From an uncultured Bacteriovorax sp. (GTDB lineage Bacteria > Bdellovibrionota > Bacteriovoracia > Bacteriovoracales > Bacteriovoracaceae), in assembly GCA_943914745.1 (NCBI GenBank), contig CALUDF010000206.1:1-6033 (forward strand): a stretch of 6,033 nt of DNA. The letters run 5' to 3'. Positions 1-5,285 of this stretch are shown piece by piece. Below the pieces are notes generated by a model. That model saw only the letters and a program-made list of their open reading frames with translations. It had not been told where the DNA came from and ran no database searches. Every line of letters begins with the position of its first letter. Within the stretch, counting starts at the first letter, position 1. The position numbers and the translations under genes are program-made.

Positions 1-228
1 GGCAATCTCATCTTTGGAAAAAGAATTTTTTTTCGTCTTACCAGTCAAATAGGAGGAAGTCAGGTGAAGCTGGGGCTCTAATTCAATCTGCTTGATGAAT
101 GTTTGTCTGATTTTTTTCAAATCAAAAGGTGTGTCTGACTCAAAGTAAAAGAAAGAATTAAATGGTAAATCCTCTCGTTCAAAGGCGAGTAAGAAAGTGT
201 CCTGGAAAGAGAGCTTCACTTGGGTCAT
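1..228 (-). CDS. Partial N-terminus of a possible condensation/acyltransferase-fold protein
   Basis: A leftward reading frame starts at the ATG complementary to 226-228 and stays open for 76 codons to the window edge, so only the N-terminus is present. AAAGGA (complement of 233-238) lies four bases before the ATG and supports this start. The protein begins MTQVKLSFQDTFLLAFE and continues with a FYFESDTPFDLKKIRQTF segment. The order of an early S-x-Q-D-x-F, a short beta strand with FES-D-x-P-x-D, and then a helix ending in a proline-containing turn (LEPQLHL) recalls the first strand and helix of condensation-domain or wax-ester-synthase-like acyltransferases. The catalytic HHxxxD region would lie outside the window, so this family guess cannot be tested here. 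The gene is divergent from the P450 across 48 bp, and the two may share a control region. The CDS itself is secure; the family is a weak inference. Confidence 0.72.
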   Translation of the reverse strand, partial: MTQVKLSFQDTFLLAFEREDLPFNSFFYFESDTPFDLKKIRQTFIKQIELEPQLHLTSSYLTGKTKKNSFSKDEIA

Positions 229-240
229 GGGGTCCTTTAA

Positions 241-269
241 TTGACGAGAGTCTGTTCTGAGTTTACCAT
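241..269 (+). promoter_or_regulatory. Possible sigma-70 type promoter for the P450
   Basis: TTGACG at 241-246 and TACCAT at 264-269 are separated by 17 bp and match the -35 and -10 consensus at 5/6 and 4/6. Transcription would begin near 276, making the ATG at 277 nearly leaderless or leaving a very short leader for the ATG at 292. The absence of a Shine-Dalgarno site before either ATG fits this arrangement, but the match alone is modest. Confidence 0.27.
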
Positions 270-276
270 TGAATTT

Positions 277-1620
277 ATGGATCAAACAAGAATGAATAAT
301 CCTCCAAAGGCTTCGGGAAATTTCTTTCTCGGAAACCTTTTTCAAATGAAAAAGGAAGGCGTTCACTTTTATCCACGCATGGCCCGCCTCTATGGTGATG
401 CGATAACGGCCCGGATTGGGTGGAAGAGCTTTTACCTTTTTTTTCATCCGGAGCACATCAAAGAAGTTCTTCAAGATAAATCAGACATCTATATAAAAGG
501 TGATCAATACAATCAGCTAAGGCATTTAATGGGCTCAGGCCTTCTGACAAGCGAGGGGGCTGATTGGGAAAAGCAAAGGCGCATGCTCAATCCCATCTTT
601 GGAAAAAATGGTCTTGATGTGTTGCTGATTCAAATTAAAAAAGCTTCGGAACAATTTGTGGCCAGGCTTAAAAGCGCAGAAGAATTGGACTGGTCGAGAA
701 AAATGTTCGATTTTGCCCTGGAAGTTGCGGTCACTTCTTTTTTTGGTTCAAGTCTCGACTCGAAAAAAATGGATCAGATGGCCCATGACATGCATATTTG
801 CATGCGCTTTGTATCCAGGCGCATGACCAACTTAATGAATCCTCCGCTCTATTTACCATTAAAAGAACATCGCGAGTTCAAGGAATCCCTCTTTAGAGTA
901 AAGGCAGAGATTGAGAGGCTCTACGATAATAAGATCCAGAATAAGGGAGGCGACTCCAAAGACATGCTTGATCTTTTGATAGCTGCAGAAGATGAAGATA
1001 AACTCAACCTCACTCGCGATGAAGTCTTTGACCAAATCATGTCTTTTCTTATTGCAGGACATGAGACGACGGCCATCACGATGAGCTGGTTTTATTATTT
1101 ATTAGCAAAGAATCCAGATGCTCAAGAACGCTTGATTAAAGAATTGGAAGAGGGCGATTTTCAGTTTAACTCTTCCATTGATCTTGGGAAATACCCTTTT
1201 CTTGAAGCTGTCATCAATGAGACGATGAGGCTCTATCCTGCAGGATGGGTTATTGCCCGAAACATTACGGAGGACAACTCTGTTGGCGGATGGAAAGTCA
1301 AAAAAGGTCATATCGTCGCAGTTTGCCCTTTTGTTGCTCACCGAGATTCGCGTTGGTGGAAGAATCCAGATGATTTTTACCCTGAAAGATTTCTCGATGA
1401 AGAGGCAATCAGAAAGCTGCCGCGCGGGGCCTTTGTGCCTTTTAGTATTGGCAAAAGAAACTGTATTGGATCGCGCTTTTCTTTGATGGAAGTGACCGTC
1501 TTTGCCTTGGAGTTTTTTAAGCACTTTAGAGTGACAACCACTCAAAAAGAAGTGGGAATTAAAGGTTATGTGACCTTAAAGACCGACCGGCCGGTGCGCC
1601 TAACATTGCATCAGAAATGA
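277..1620 (+). CDS. Cytochrome P450 monooxygenase
   Basis: This is a complete heme-thiolate monooxygenase of 447 residues if started at ATG 277. P450s insert one oxygen atom from O2 into a substrate using electrons from a redox partner. Numbered from 277, all hallmarks are in order: C-helix W97-x3-R101, I-helix AGHETT at 260-265 (oxygen activation), K-helix ExxR at 315-318, PERF at 369-372, and the heme loop FSIGKRNCIG at 389-398 with C396 as the iron ligand. There is no N-terminal membrane anchor and no fused reductase or ferredoxin, so it is probably cytosolic and needs separate partners, none of which is encoded in the window. The GxRxCxG form and the PPKASGNFFLGNL start resemble CYP4/CYP102-like bacterial enzymes; I do not assign a family number or substrate. 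The frame is open back to a TTG at 241, but that would overlap the control region. ATG 292 is an alternative, and no start has a good ribosome binding site. Confidence 0.95.
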   Translation: MDQTRMNNPPKASGNFFLGNLFQMKKEGVHFYPRMARLYGDAITARIGWKSFYLFFHPEHIKEVLQDKSDIYIKGDQYNQLRHLMGSGLLTSEGADWEKQRRMLNPIFGKNGLDVLLIQIKKASEQFVARLKSAEELDWSRKMFDFALEVAVTSFFGSSLDSKKMDQMAHDMHICMRFVSRRMTNLMNPPLYLPLKEHREFKESLFRVKAEIERLYDNKIQNKGGDSKDMLDLLIAAEDEDKLNLTRDEVFDQIMSFLIAGHETTAITMSWFYYLLAKNPDAQERLIKELEEGDFQFNSSIDLGKYPFLEAVINETMRLYPAGWVIARNITEDNSVGGWKVKKGHIVAVCPFVAHRDSRWWKNPDDFYPERFLDEEAIRKLPRGAFVPFSIGKRNCIGSRFSLMEVTVFALEFFKHFRVTTTQKEVGIKGYVTLKTDRPVRLTLHQK

Positions 1621-1627
1621 TCTTCTG

Positions 1628-1655
1628 TTAAAATCTTCACATGATTCAATATAAT
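1628..1655 (+). promoter_or_regulatory. Probable sigma-70 promoter for rnk
   Basis: A perfect TATAAT at 1650-1655 is preceded, 16 bp upstream, by TTAAAA at 1628-1633 (4/6 match to TTGACA). Transcription would start near 1662, giving a leader of roughly 119 nt before the rnk ATG. A second -10-like element, TATAGT at 1696-1701, has only a poor -35 and is less likely. Confidence 0.5.
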
Positions 1656-1704
1656 TCGTTTCTCTTTATCATTTCATCACGCAAAACCATCGCACTATAG
1701 TTTT

Positions 1705-1726
1705 GACTGGGGTTTTTTCCTCGGTC
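1705..1726 (+). promoter_or_regulatory. Hairpin in the rnk leader
   Basis: GACTGGGG (1705-1712) can pair with CCTCGGTC (1719-1726) around a loop of six T, giving an eight-pair stem that includes two G-U pairs. It lies between the P450 stop and the rnk start, inside the predicted rnk leader. No U-tract follows directly, so it is a poor intrinsic terminator for the P450. It could be a leader structure or chance pairing. Confidence 0.3.
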
Positions 1727-1780
1727 ACCCTTACATCCATTTTTCTTTATTTCATTTAATTTTTTAACCAAGGACACCGT

Positions 1781-2155
1781 ATGTATGACGACGTGATCTT
1801 ACTCACTGAGCGCGACTACCTGAGAATCAGGCATCTTCTAAGTTTTAGGAATACAGAAGAGTATGAAGATTTAGAAATTGAAATTGAGCGCGCTAAAATT
1901 ATTGGAGAGGACGAGGTTCCTCCAGACCTGGTGATGATGAATTCTTCAGTGACTTTTTTGACCGTTCAAGATGAAAAGACGATGACTATTACTTTGGTTT
2001 ATCCTCATGAGGCCAATTTCTCTGAAGGGAAAATCTCCATTCTCGCCCCTTTGGGATCGGCCTTGATTGGTCTGAGAAAGACCCAAGAGATCAATTGGAT
2101 GTTTCCCGATGGGAAAACAAAAACGCTTAGGATTCTGGAAGTGACGAAGCCTTAG
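1781..2155 (+). CDS. rnk: Rnk-family RNA polymerase-binding regulator
   Basis: This 124-residue protein matches Rnk (regulator of nucleoside diphosphate kinase), a GreA/GreB relative that binds RNA polymerase. A short helical N-terminus (about residues 1-45) is followed by the FKBP-like C-terminal domain (about 46-122). Diagnostic pieces are VPPDLVMMNSSVTF at 46-59, TLVYP at 71-75, and ISILAPLGSALIGL at 85-98 followed by INW, which line up with the corresponding stretches of Escherichia coli Rnk. Like Rnk and unlike GreA, the N-terminal coiled coil is short, so transcript-cleavage stimulation is not expected. It is slightly shorter than E. coli Rnk (136 residues) and lacks that protein's C-terminal tail. 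AAGGA at 1770-1774 sits six bases before the ATG. The gene appears monocistronic, and its stop overlaps the stop of the convergent peptidase gene. Confidence 0.88.
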   Translation: MYDDVILLTERDYLRIRHLLSFRNTEEYEDLEIEIERAKIIGEDEVPPDLVMMNSSVTFLTVQDEKTMTITLVYPHEANFSEGKISILAPLGSALIGLRKTQEINWMFPDGKTKTLRILEVTKP

Positions 2156-2166
2156 AGCAGGCTTCG
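2145..2166. terminator. Hairpin over the two overlapping stop codons
   Basis: CGAAGCCT (2145-2152) and AGGCTTCG (2159-2166) form a perfect eight-pair stem with a six-base loop that contains the TAG of rnk and part of the TAA of the convergent peptidase gene. Being symmetrical, it could end transcription from both sides. Neither side has a clear run of T after the stem, so it would be a weak intrinsic terminator or an mRNA 3'-end structure. Confidence 0.42.
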
Positions 2167-3495
2167 CATTTCCTTGATTGTCATTTTCATGTGGGCCGGG
2201 TGTGGGGAAGGTGCGCCTTGCAGATTTTTTCCAGTGTAGGTGTGCTTCTTAAAAAGTGGCATTAAGTCTTCATTGTAAAACTGAGACATTTTTCCAATGA
2301 ACTCTTCAGTTGTCATTGGACGAAAAGAGTCATTGGCAATCAAGTGATTGAGAAATGAGTCGAGCCCGCCATTTTGCTGAAATTTATAATTGAGATGGGC
2401 CATGAAATAGCGGCCTTGCGTGTAGGCGTCCATGTGGGTGAAGCGGCGGTACTCAGAGTTTGCGGCCATGTTAGAGCGAATATTGTTTGGACTCTCAAGA
2501 GAAGCTGCACCCATGTCACTCCAAGTGGTGATCGCCTCATCCAGCCATCCCGCATTTCCGTTGGCCGGCATCAGTCCTCCTCGGGCAAAATACGAGTGGG
2601 TGAGTTCATGATTGAGCGCCCAGATGTCAGTCATCGTTGCGCCACAATACTCCATGCCACCACTGCCAGCGACAAACACAGTGACACTTTGATGCAGGAA
2701 AGGACCGTACTTTGATTCAAGGGTGTTTAGGCTCTTGGTGATCTTATCCTGGACATCATTTAGTTTTAAATTTTTATCTAAAGTGTAAACGACTGCTGGG
2801 ATTTCTCTGCCATCAATGGATTTGAAGTTAAAATTCTTTTCAGAGTAGCGCCCTTGCCATGCCGTATGAAAGTAGGGAGAGGAGGATGTATAGGACTCAG
2901 GAAACTCTATGCGGAAGCGGTTATTTCCCAACTCGCTTACTGTACCATTTGTATAAAATTTCTGTTTGCTCATTGTCTTGAAGTCGATGTTCATGACAAT
3001 TTTGTACTGGTCATATTCAAAATTCGTTGGAAGGTAAGCCTCTAAAAATGAGCGATCTCCTAAATCGGTAAACCAAAACGCAGAGGAGACGCCTTCATTT
3101 CCAAAACTTACTCCTTCCGTTAGAGGAGAGTTGATTTCCATGCGGTGAATTCCTTGAGTGCTATTTTTCAGGAGAATTCTAAACCATGTGTCTTTATCAG
3201 GAGAGGAGATGACCTTTGAAGAGACGGCTTCACCATTGAGGGTGATACTTGTAGGGTCTTGAACTAAGTCAAAGGCAAGAAGGCCCGCTTCTTTGGTCTC
3301 GAAGATGAGGACAGAGCTCGCTGAAGCCTTTTTTGTTTTAGGGTCATAAGTCACGGAGTAATCAGCAGACTTGATATCGATAAACACGACGTGCCCTTCA
3401 GCTGCTTTAAATGATTTGGGAGCGTGAAAGATGTTCTCAGCCTTTAGGGCAAAAGAAACCATTAAGCTCATGAGTACGAATAGTGATGCCTTCAT
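2152..3495 (-). CDS. Secreted M1-like zinc metallopeptidase
   Basis: A 447-residue leftward gene. Residues 1-19 form a signal peptide (MKASLFVLMSLMVSFALKA, likely cut after A19), so the product is exported. The middle is beta-rich, as in the N-terminal domain of M1 aminopeptidases. The catalytic part shows GGME at 279-282 (equivalent of the GxMEN substrate-amine motif, here followed by YC), HELTH at 296-300 (two zinc histidines and the general base E297), WLDE at 317-320 with E320 as the third zinc ligand, and YTQG at 358-361, where the catalytic tyrosine of M1 enzymes is expected. The HExxH-to-E spacing is 19 residues rather than the usual 18, and C284 sits in the substrate loop. At under 450 residues it lacks most of the C-terminal helical domain of large aminopeptidases. 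AAGGAAG (complement of 3504-3510) lies eight bases before the ATG. Expected role: cleavage of peptides in the periplasm or outside the cell. An M61-like enzyme is a less likely alternative. Confidence 0.83.
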   Translation of the reverse strand: MKASLFVLMSLMVSFALKAENIFHAPKSFKAAEGHVVFIDIKSADYSVTYDPKTKKASASSVLIFETKEAGLLAFDLVQDPTSITLNGEAVSSKVISSPDKDTWFRILLKNSTQGIHRMEINSPLTEGVSFGNEGVSSAFWFTDLGDRSFLEAYLPTNFEYDQYKIVMNIDFKTMSKQKFYTNGTVSELGNNRFRIEFPESYTSSSPYFHTAWQGRYSEKNFNFKSIDGREIPAVVYTLDKNLKLNDVQDKITKSLNTLESKYGPFLHQSVTVFVAGSGGMEYCGATMTDIWALNHELTHSYFARGGLMPANGNAGWLDEAITTWSDMGAASLESPNNIRSNMAANSEYRRFTHMDAYTQGRYFMAHLNYKFQQNGGLDSFLNHLIANDSFRPMTTEEFIGKMSQFYNEDLMPLFKKHTYTGKNLQGAPSPHPAHMKMTIKEMRSLL

Positions 3496-3561
3496 TGATT
3501 GTTCTTCCTTGAAAATAATGTCTCTTAAACACTAGCGAGCAAGGGAGGATGTCGTCAATGA

Positions 3562-3567
3562 ATTATA
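3562..3567 (-). promoter_or_regulatory. -10 element for the metallopeptidase gene
   Basis: The complement of 3562-3567 reads TATAAT, a perfect -10 hexamer, 66 bases before the peptidase ATG in the otherwise non-coding gap 3496-3637. No good -35 is found 16-18 bp upstream, so the promoter may need an activator or another sigma factor. TTGACG (complement of 3553-3558) followed 18 bp later by TAGTGT is a weaker alternative. Confidence 0.4.
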
Positions 3568-3637
3568 AAAGTGGAATAGAGTGGTCGGTTTGATGTCTTC
3601 TTTGAGGGCCTACGTGCAGCGAAGAAGGAAGGGGTGA

Positions 3638-3928
3638 TTAAAGATGCTTTCTCACTTTTTGGAATTCTTTTTTTGCATGATATTCCGCTAGAGTTGCCAG
3701 CACTTGTGTTTTTTGAGCAATCTGGTGAAGAAGATCTTTAATGGAACTCAGTAGGTACCACCTTATTTTTTGCAACCTTCCAGCGGATTCTTCTCTCATG
3801 TGCATCAGGGAAAAGTCTTCGTGTTTTTCATTTTCTTTTGTAAGAGTGTCTGCAAAAGTATTTAAAAGATCTCTATCATCTAGAATGACACTTATGACAT
3901 CTGTCTTCTCTTTATTTGAATGATCCAT
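3638..3928 (-). CDS. Small helical protein of unknown function
   Basis: A 96-residue leftward gene starting at the ATG complementary to 3926-3928. GGGAG lies six bases before this ATG, whereas the more upstream in-frame ATGs (3958, 3985) lack a ribosome binding site. The product is charged, has no cysteine, no signal peptide and no membrane segment, and looks almost entirely alpha-helical. It begins MDHSNKEKTDVISVILDDRD, and from residue 45 onward the RLQKIRWYLLSSIKDLLHQI segment and a lysine-rich tail have amphipathic helix periodicity, suggesting a small helical bundle or a self-associating protein. I do not recognise a family. No terminator follows before the peptidase gene 142 bp downstream, so read-through into it is possible. 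A sigma-54-like element lies at a plausible distance upstream. Confidence 0.75.
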   Translation of the reverse strand: MDHSNKEKTDVISVILDDRDLLNTFADTLTKENEKHEDFSLMHMREESAGRLQKIRWYLLSSIKDLLHQIAQKTQVLATLAEYHAKKEFQKVRKHL

Positions 3929-3968
3929 ACAAGTCTCCCGAACTTTATGTTTTCTCATTAAGCTAAAT

Positions 3969-3984
3969 TGCAGATTCAATACCA
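3969..3984 (-). promoter_or_regulatory. Weak sigma-54-like element upstream of the 96-residue gene
   Basis: On the minus strand the sequence reads TGGTAT, five bases, CTGCA, keeping the invariant GG and GC ten bases apart and matching TGGCAC-N5-TTGCA at 8 of 11 positions. The start would fall near 3958, about 30 nt before the ATG at 3928. A match this loose is expected about once by chance in a window of this size, so position is its main support. Confidence 0.25.
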
Positions 3985-4044
3985 AAGTTTAAGGCCCTAA
4001 AAAGAGAAAAAAGGGACCTAAGTTGCGGGGAAAAATTCTACGTT

Positions 4045-4069
4045 AAAAGACAGGCATGAATTAATGCCT
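4045..4069 (-). terminator. Possible terminator of the 169-residue gene
   Basis: Reading leftward, AGGCAT and ATGCCT (4064-4069 and 4052-4057) form a six-pair stem with a six-base loop, followed by GTCTTTT. It lies 27 bases past the stop of the leftward gene at 4096-4605. The stem is short and the T-run modest. Confidence 0.4.
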
Positions 4070-4075
4070 CAAATC

Positions 4076-4090
4076 GTCTAAATTTTAGAC
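4076..4090. repeat. 15-bp palindrome
   Basis: GTCTAAATTTTAGAC is a perfect seven-base inverted repeat around one central base. It sits five bases past the stop of the gene at 4096-4605 and just before the hairpin at 4052-4069. It could be a 3'-end structure or a protein-binding site upstream of the 96-residue gene. Confidence 0.4.
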
Positions 4091-4095
4091 AGTTT

Positions 4096-4605
4096 TTAGT
4101 TGAAAAGCTCGCAAGCTTCTTCATATTTTAGCGCGAGCTCCTTTCTAAAAACTGCAGGATCATGATACTCCAAGCGCACTTGCTTTTTCTTGTGATTACC
4201 TTTTTGATCATGAAAATCCGGAAAGCCCCAATTGATTTTAGACTCGATTAAAATCACCCCATTGTCTCCATGTAAGTCCTGCAATGTCGTCTTCAATGAG
4301 TATTGAACGCGAGGGTTCTCGGTGCGCGGGATGGTTTTTGCTAAATGCTTTACACCTTCTTTAACTTCTATGTCTGAAGTCTTAAAAGCTTCTCCCATGT
4401 TGCTCTCAAAACTTTGAGCAAGCAGAGTCTTTGCATCAGAGCTCACTATCGCAATGTCTTTATCTGTCGAAGTCTCCAGATAACGGTAGAGAAAATTCTT
4501 CTTTGTTTGCAGCAAATAATCCAGGTAAGCCTGGTTATCCTTGAAGAGGGCGTGGATCTTGATATCAAGTTCTTTTTTTAGATTGTTAATGTCATTCATA
4601 TCCAT
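4096..4605 (-). CDS. Protein of unknown function, 169 residues
   Basis: A leftward gene whose frame extends up to a TTG at 4641. That start lies inside a strong terminator hairpin, so I place the start at the ATG complementary to 4603-4605; GAGA stands eight bases before it, and the ATG at 4599 is an alternative. The product is soluble, with no signal peptide or membrane segment. The N-terminal third (about 1-45) is helical, with aromatic residues in AYLDYLLQTKKNFLYRYLE. The C-terminal half has beta-strand-like stretches (VQYSLKTTLQD, GVILIESKINWGFPDF), then a lysine/histidine-rich turn and a final helix ending EEACELFN. The single cysteine is near the C-terminus. I do not recognise the family. 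No promoter fits between the terminator and the start codon, so its expression must come through or across the terminator. Confidence 0.72.
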   Translation of the reverse strand: MDMNDINNLKKELDIKIHALFKDNQAYLDYLLQTKKNFLYRYLETSTDKDIAIVSSDAKTLLAQSFESNMGEAFKTSDIEVKEGVKHLAKTIPRTENPRVQYSLKTTLQDLHGDNGVILIESKINWGFPDFHDQKGNHKKKQVRLEYHDPAVFRKELALKYEEACELFN

Positions 4606-4623
4606 AGATTTAATCTCAACTCC

Positions 4624-4653
4624 AATAAAAAAGCCACCCAAAAAGGGTGGCTT
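4624..4653 (-). terminator. Strong leftward intrinsic terminator
   Basis: AAGCCACCC and GGGTGGCTT (plus-strand 4631-4639 and 4645-4653) form a perfect nine-pair, GC-rich stem with a five-base loop. On the minus strand it is followed by TTTTATT (complement of 4624-4630), so it acts leftward; the plus-strand tail is poor in T. It lies 18 bases before the start codon of the gene at 4096-4605 and oriented with it. It therefore either ends a transcript made in the gap to the right or acts as an attenuator in that gene's leader. Confidence 0.85.
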
Positions 4654-4837
4654 CTATTGAAATGGGAACAAGGATAAATTAGGCCAGCTGAGTCTCGATA
4701 GTTAAAAAAGAATCGTCTCCTTTTTCGTCTGGATCCGGTCGCTTTGTAGGACTATGACATCCGCCTTGTCCAGAACTGATACAGGCCTATACTTGAGTGA
4801 GCGGTGTTCAATAAAACCTCATCACTATTCTTCCCAC
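4625..4837 (-). ncRNA. Candidate small RNA in the 329-bp gap
   Basis: The gap 4606-4934 has no convincing gene. A sigma-54-like element on the minus strand predicts a start near 4837, and the strong terminator gives an end near 4625, for a transcript of about 210 nt. Within it, TCTGGA and TCCAGA (plus-strand 4769-4774 and 4728-4733) can pair at long range, and AGACGA occurs twice 12 bases apart around an AAAAAGGAG stretch. Against an RNA-only role, minus-strand 4682-4786 is open for 35 codons ending DEKGDDSFLTIETQLA, 25 bases before the terminator stem, though it lacks any start codon. A 19-codon frame with a TTG start also exists. This may therefore be a decayed gene tail rather than a small RNA. 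Confidence 0.27.
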
Positions 4838-4847
4838 TAAAATAAAT

Positions 4848-4863
4848 TGCACATGAGGTGCCA
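4848..4863 (-). promoter_or_regulatory. Sigma-54-like promoter, leftward
   Basis: The minus strand reads TGGCAC, CTCAT, GTGCA. This has the full -24 hexamer, GG and GC ten bases apart, and 10 of 11 consensus matches, differing only at the first base of TTGCA. It would start transcription leftward near 4837. The same bases form a short inverted repeat, GCAC-N5-GTGC, so an operator or activator site for the neighbouring rightward promoter is an alternative reading. Confidence 0.4.
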
Positions 4864-4886
4864 AAGATATTTAGACCTAAGTTGCT

Positions 4887-4902
4887 TGGTACACGTATTG
4901 CA
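4887..4902 (+). promoter_or_regulatory. Sigma-54 (-24/-12) promoter of the CBS operon
   Basis: TGGTAC (4887-4892), ACGTA, TTGCA (4898-4902) matches the sigma-54 consensus TGGCAC-N5-TTGCA at 10 of 11 positions, including the essential GG and GC ten bases apart. The start would be near 4913, which leaves about 10 nt to the ribosome binding site at 4924-4930. Promoters of this class are silent until an AAA+ enhancer-binding protein acts on them. No convincing sigma-70 promoter was seen in the 100 bp upstream. Confidence 0.62.
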
Positions 4903-4923
4903 ATTATGGCAAAGCTACTACAC

Positions 4924-4937
4924 AAGGAGGTCATGTG
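4924..4937 (+). promoter_or_regulatory. Strong RBS with overlapping ATG and GTG starts
   Basis: AAGGAGG at 4924-4930 is a near-perfect Shine-Dalgarno site. It is followed by TCATGTG, in which an out-of-frame ATG (4933) overlaps the GTG start (4935) of the CBS gene. The ATG opens only a four-codon frame ending TAA and is just two bases from the site, so GTG is the productive start. The overlap may lower initiation. Confidence 0.6.
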
Positions 4938-5285
4938 TATAAAGTAAGCGAGGTGATGATCAAAGATTTAGTGTGCTGCACACCAGTGACAAAGATCGAA
5001 GATTCAAAACTTATGATGGAAAAATATGAATGCACTCGAATACCAGTGGTCAATAGTCTTGAAGAAAAGAGAATTATTGGAGTCATAAGTATTTCAGATC
5101 TCTTAAATGGTGGAAAAAAAGTTATTGAATGCATGACAAAAGACACGAGGGCCGTGGACGAAGACTCCACAGTTGATGAGTGTTTAAAGGTCATGATTCT
5201 CAACAACATTGAACAGGTTCCTGTGATTGATAAGCAAGGGCATTTATGCGGCATAGTCACAGAGAAGATCCTGCTTAAAAAATAG
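4935..5285 (+). CDS. CBS-pair (Bateman module) protein
   Basis: A stand-alone CBS-domain pair of 116 residues: CBS1 about 4-58 (VSEVM...RIPVVN...IIGVISISDLL) and CBS2 about 62-115 (VIECMTKD...QVPVIDKQGHLCGIVTEKILL). Such pairs bind adenosine nucleotides or related ligands in the cleft between the domains and act as sensors. No enzyme, channel or DNA-binding domain is fused, so it must work through a partner or as a ligand buffer. It has six cysteines (14, 15, 33, 66, 83, 105), three of which align with those of the second CBS protein in the operon. Translation starts at GTG 4935 behind AAGGAGG; an in-frame ATG start is not available without losing the first strand of CBS1. It is the first gene of a three-gene operon behind a sigma-54-like promoter. 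The physiological role is unknown. Confidence 0.9.
   Translation: MYKVSEVMIKDLVCCTPVTKIEDSKLMMEKYECTRIPVVNSLEEKRIIGVISISDLLNGGKKVIECMTKDTRAVDEDSTVDECLKVMILNNIEQVPVIDKQGHLCGIVTEKILLKK

Noticed and set aside
241..276. TTG start extending the P450 by 12 residues
   Set aside because: The extra residues do not resemble a P450 N-terminus, no ribosome binding site precedes the TTG, and the same bases fit a -35 element.
1102..1545. 147-codon leftward frame inside the P450
   Set aside because: It lies entirely within a gene with every P450 motif in order and is an antisense shadow without a ribosome binding site.
2374..2715. 113-codon rightward frame inside the metallopeptidase
   Set aside because: It sits opposite the zinc-binding region of a well-supported gene and lacks a plausible ribosome binding site.
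3992..4019. AGGCCCT/AGGGACCT pairing with an A-rich loop as a terminator
   Set aside because: The stem has a bulge and a 13-base loop, and no transcript is expected to end there; it is probably chance in an A-rich tract.
4606..4641. Upstream TTG start for the 169-residue gene
   Set aside because: It would place the start codon and first residues inside the terminator hairpin and has no Shine-Dalgarno site.
4752..4934. 60-codon leftward frame in the gap before the CBS operon
   Set aside because: Its start lies over the CBS ribosome binding site and has none of its own, the product has no family resemblance, and its composition is not gene-like. It also runs through both sigma-54-like elements.
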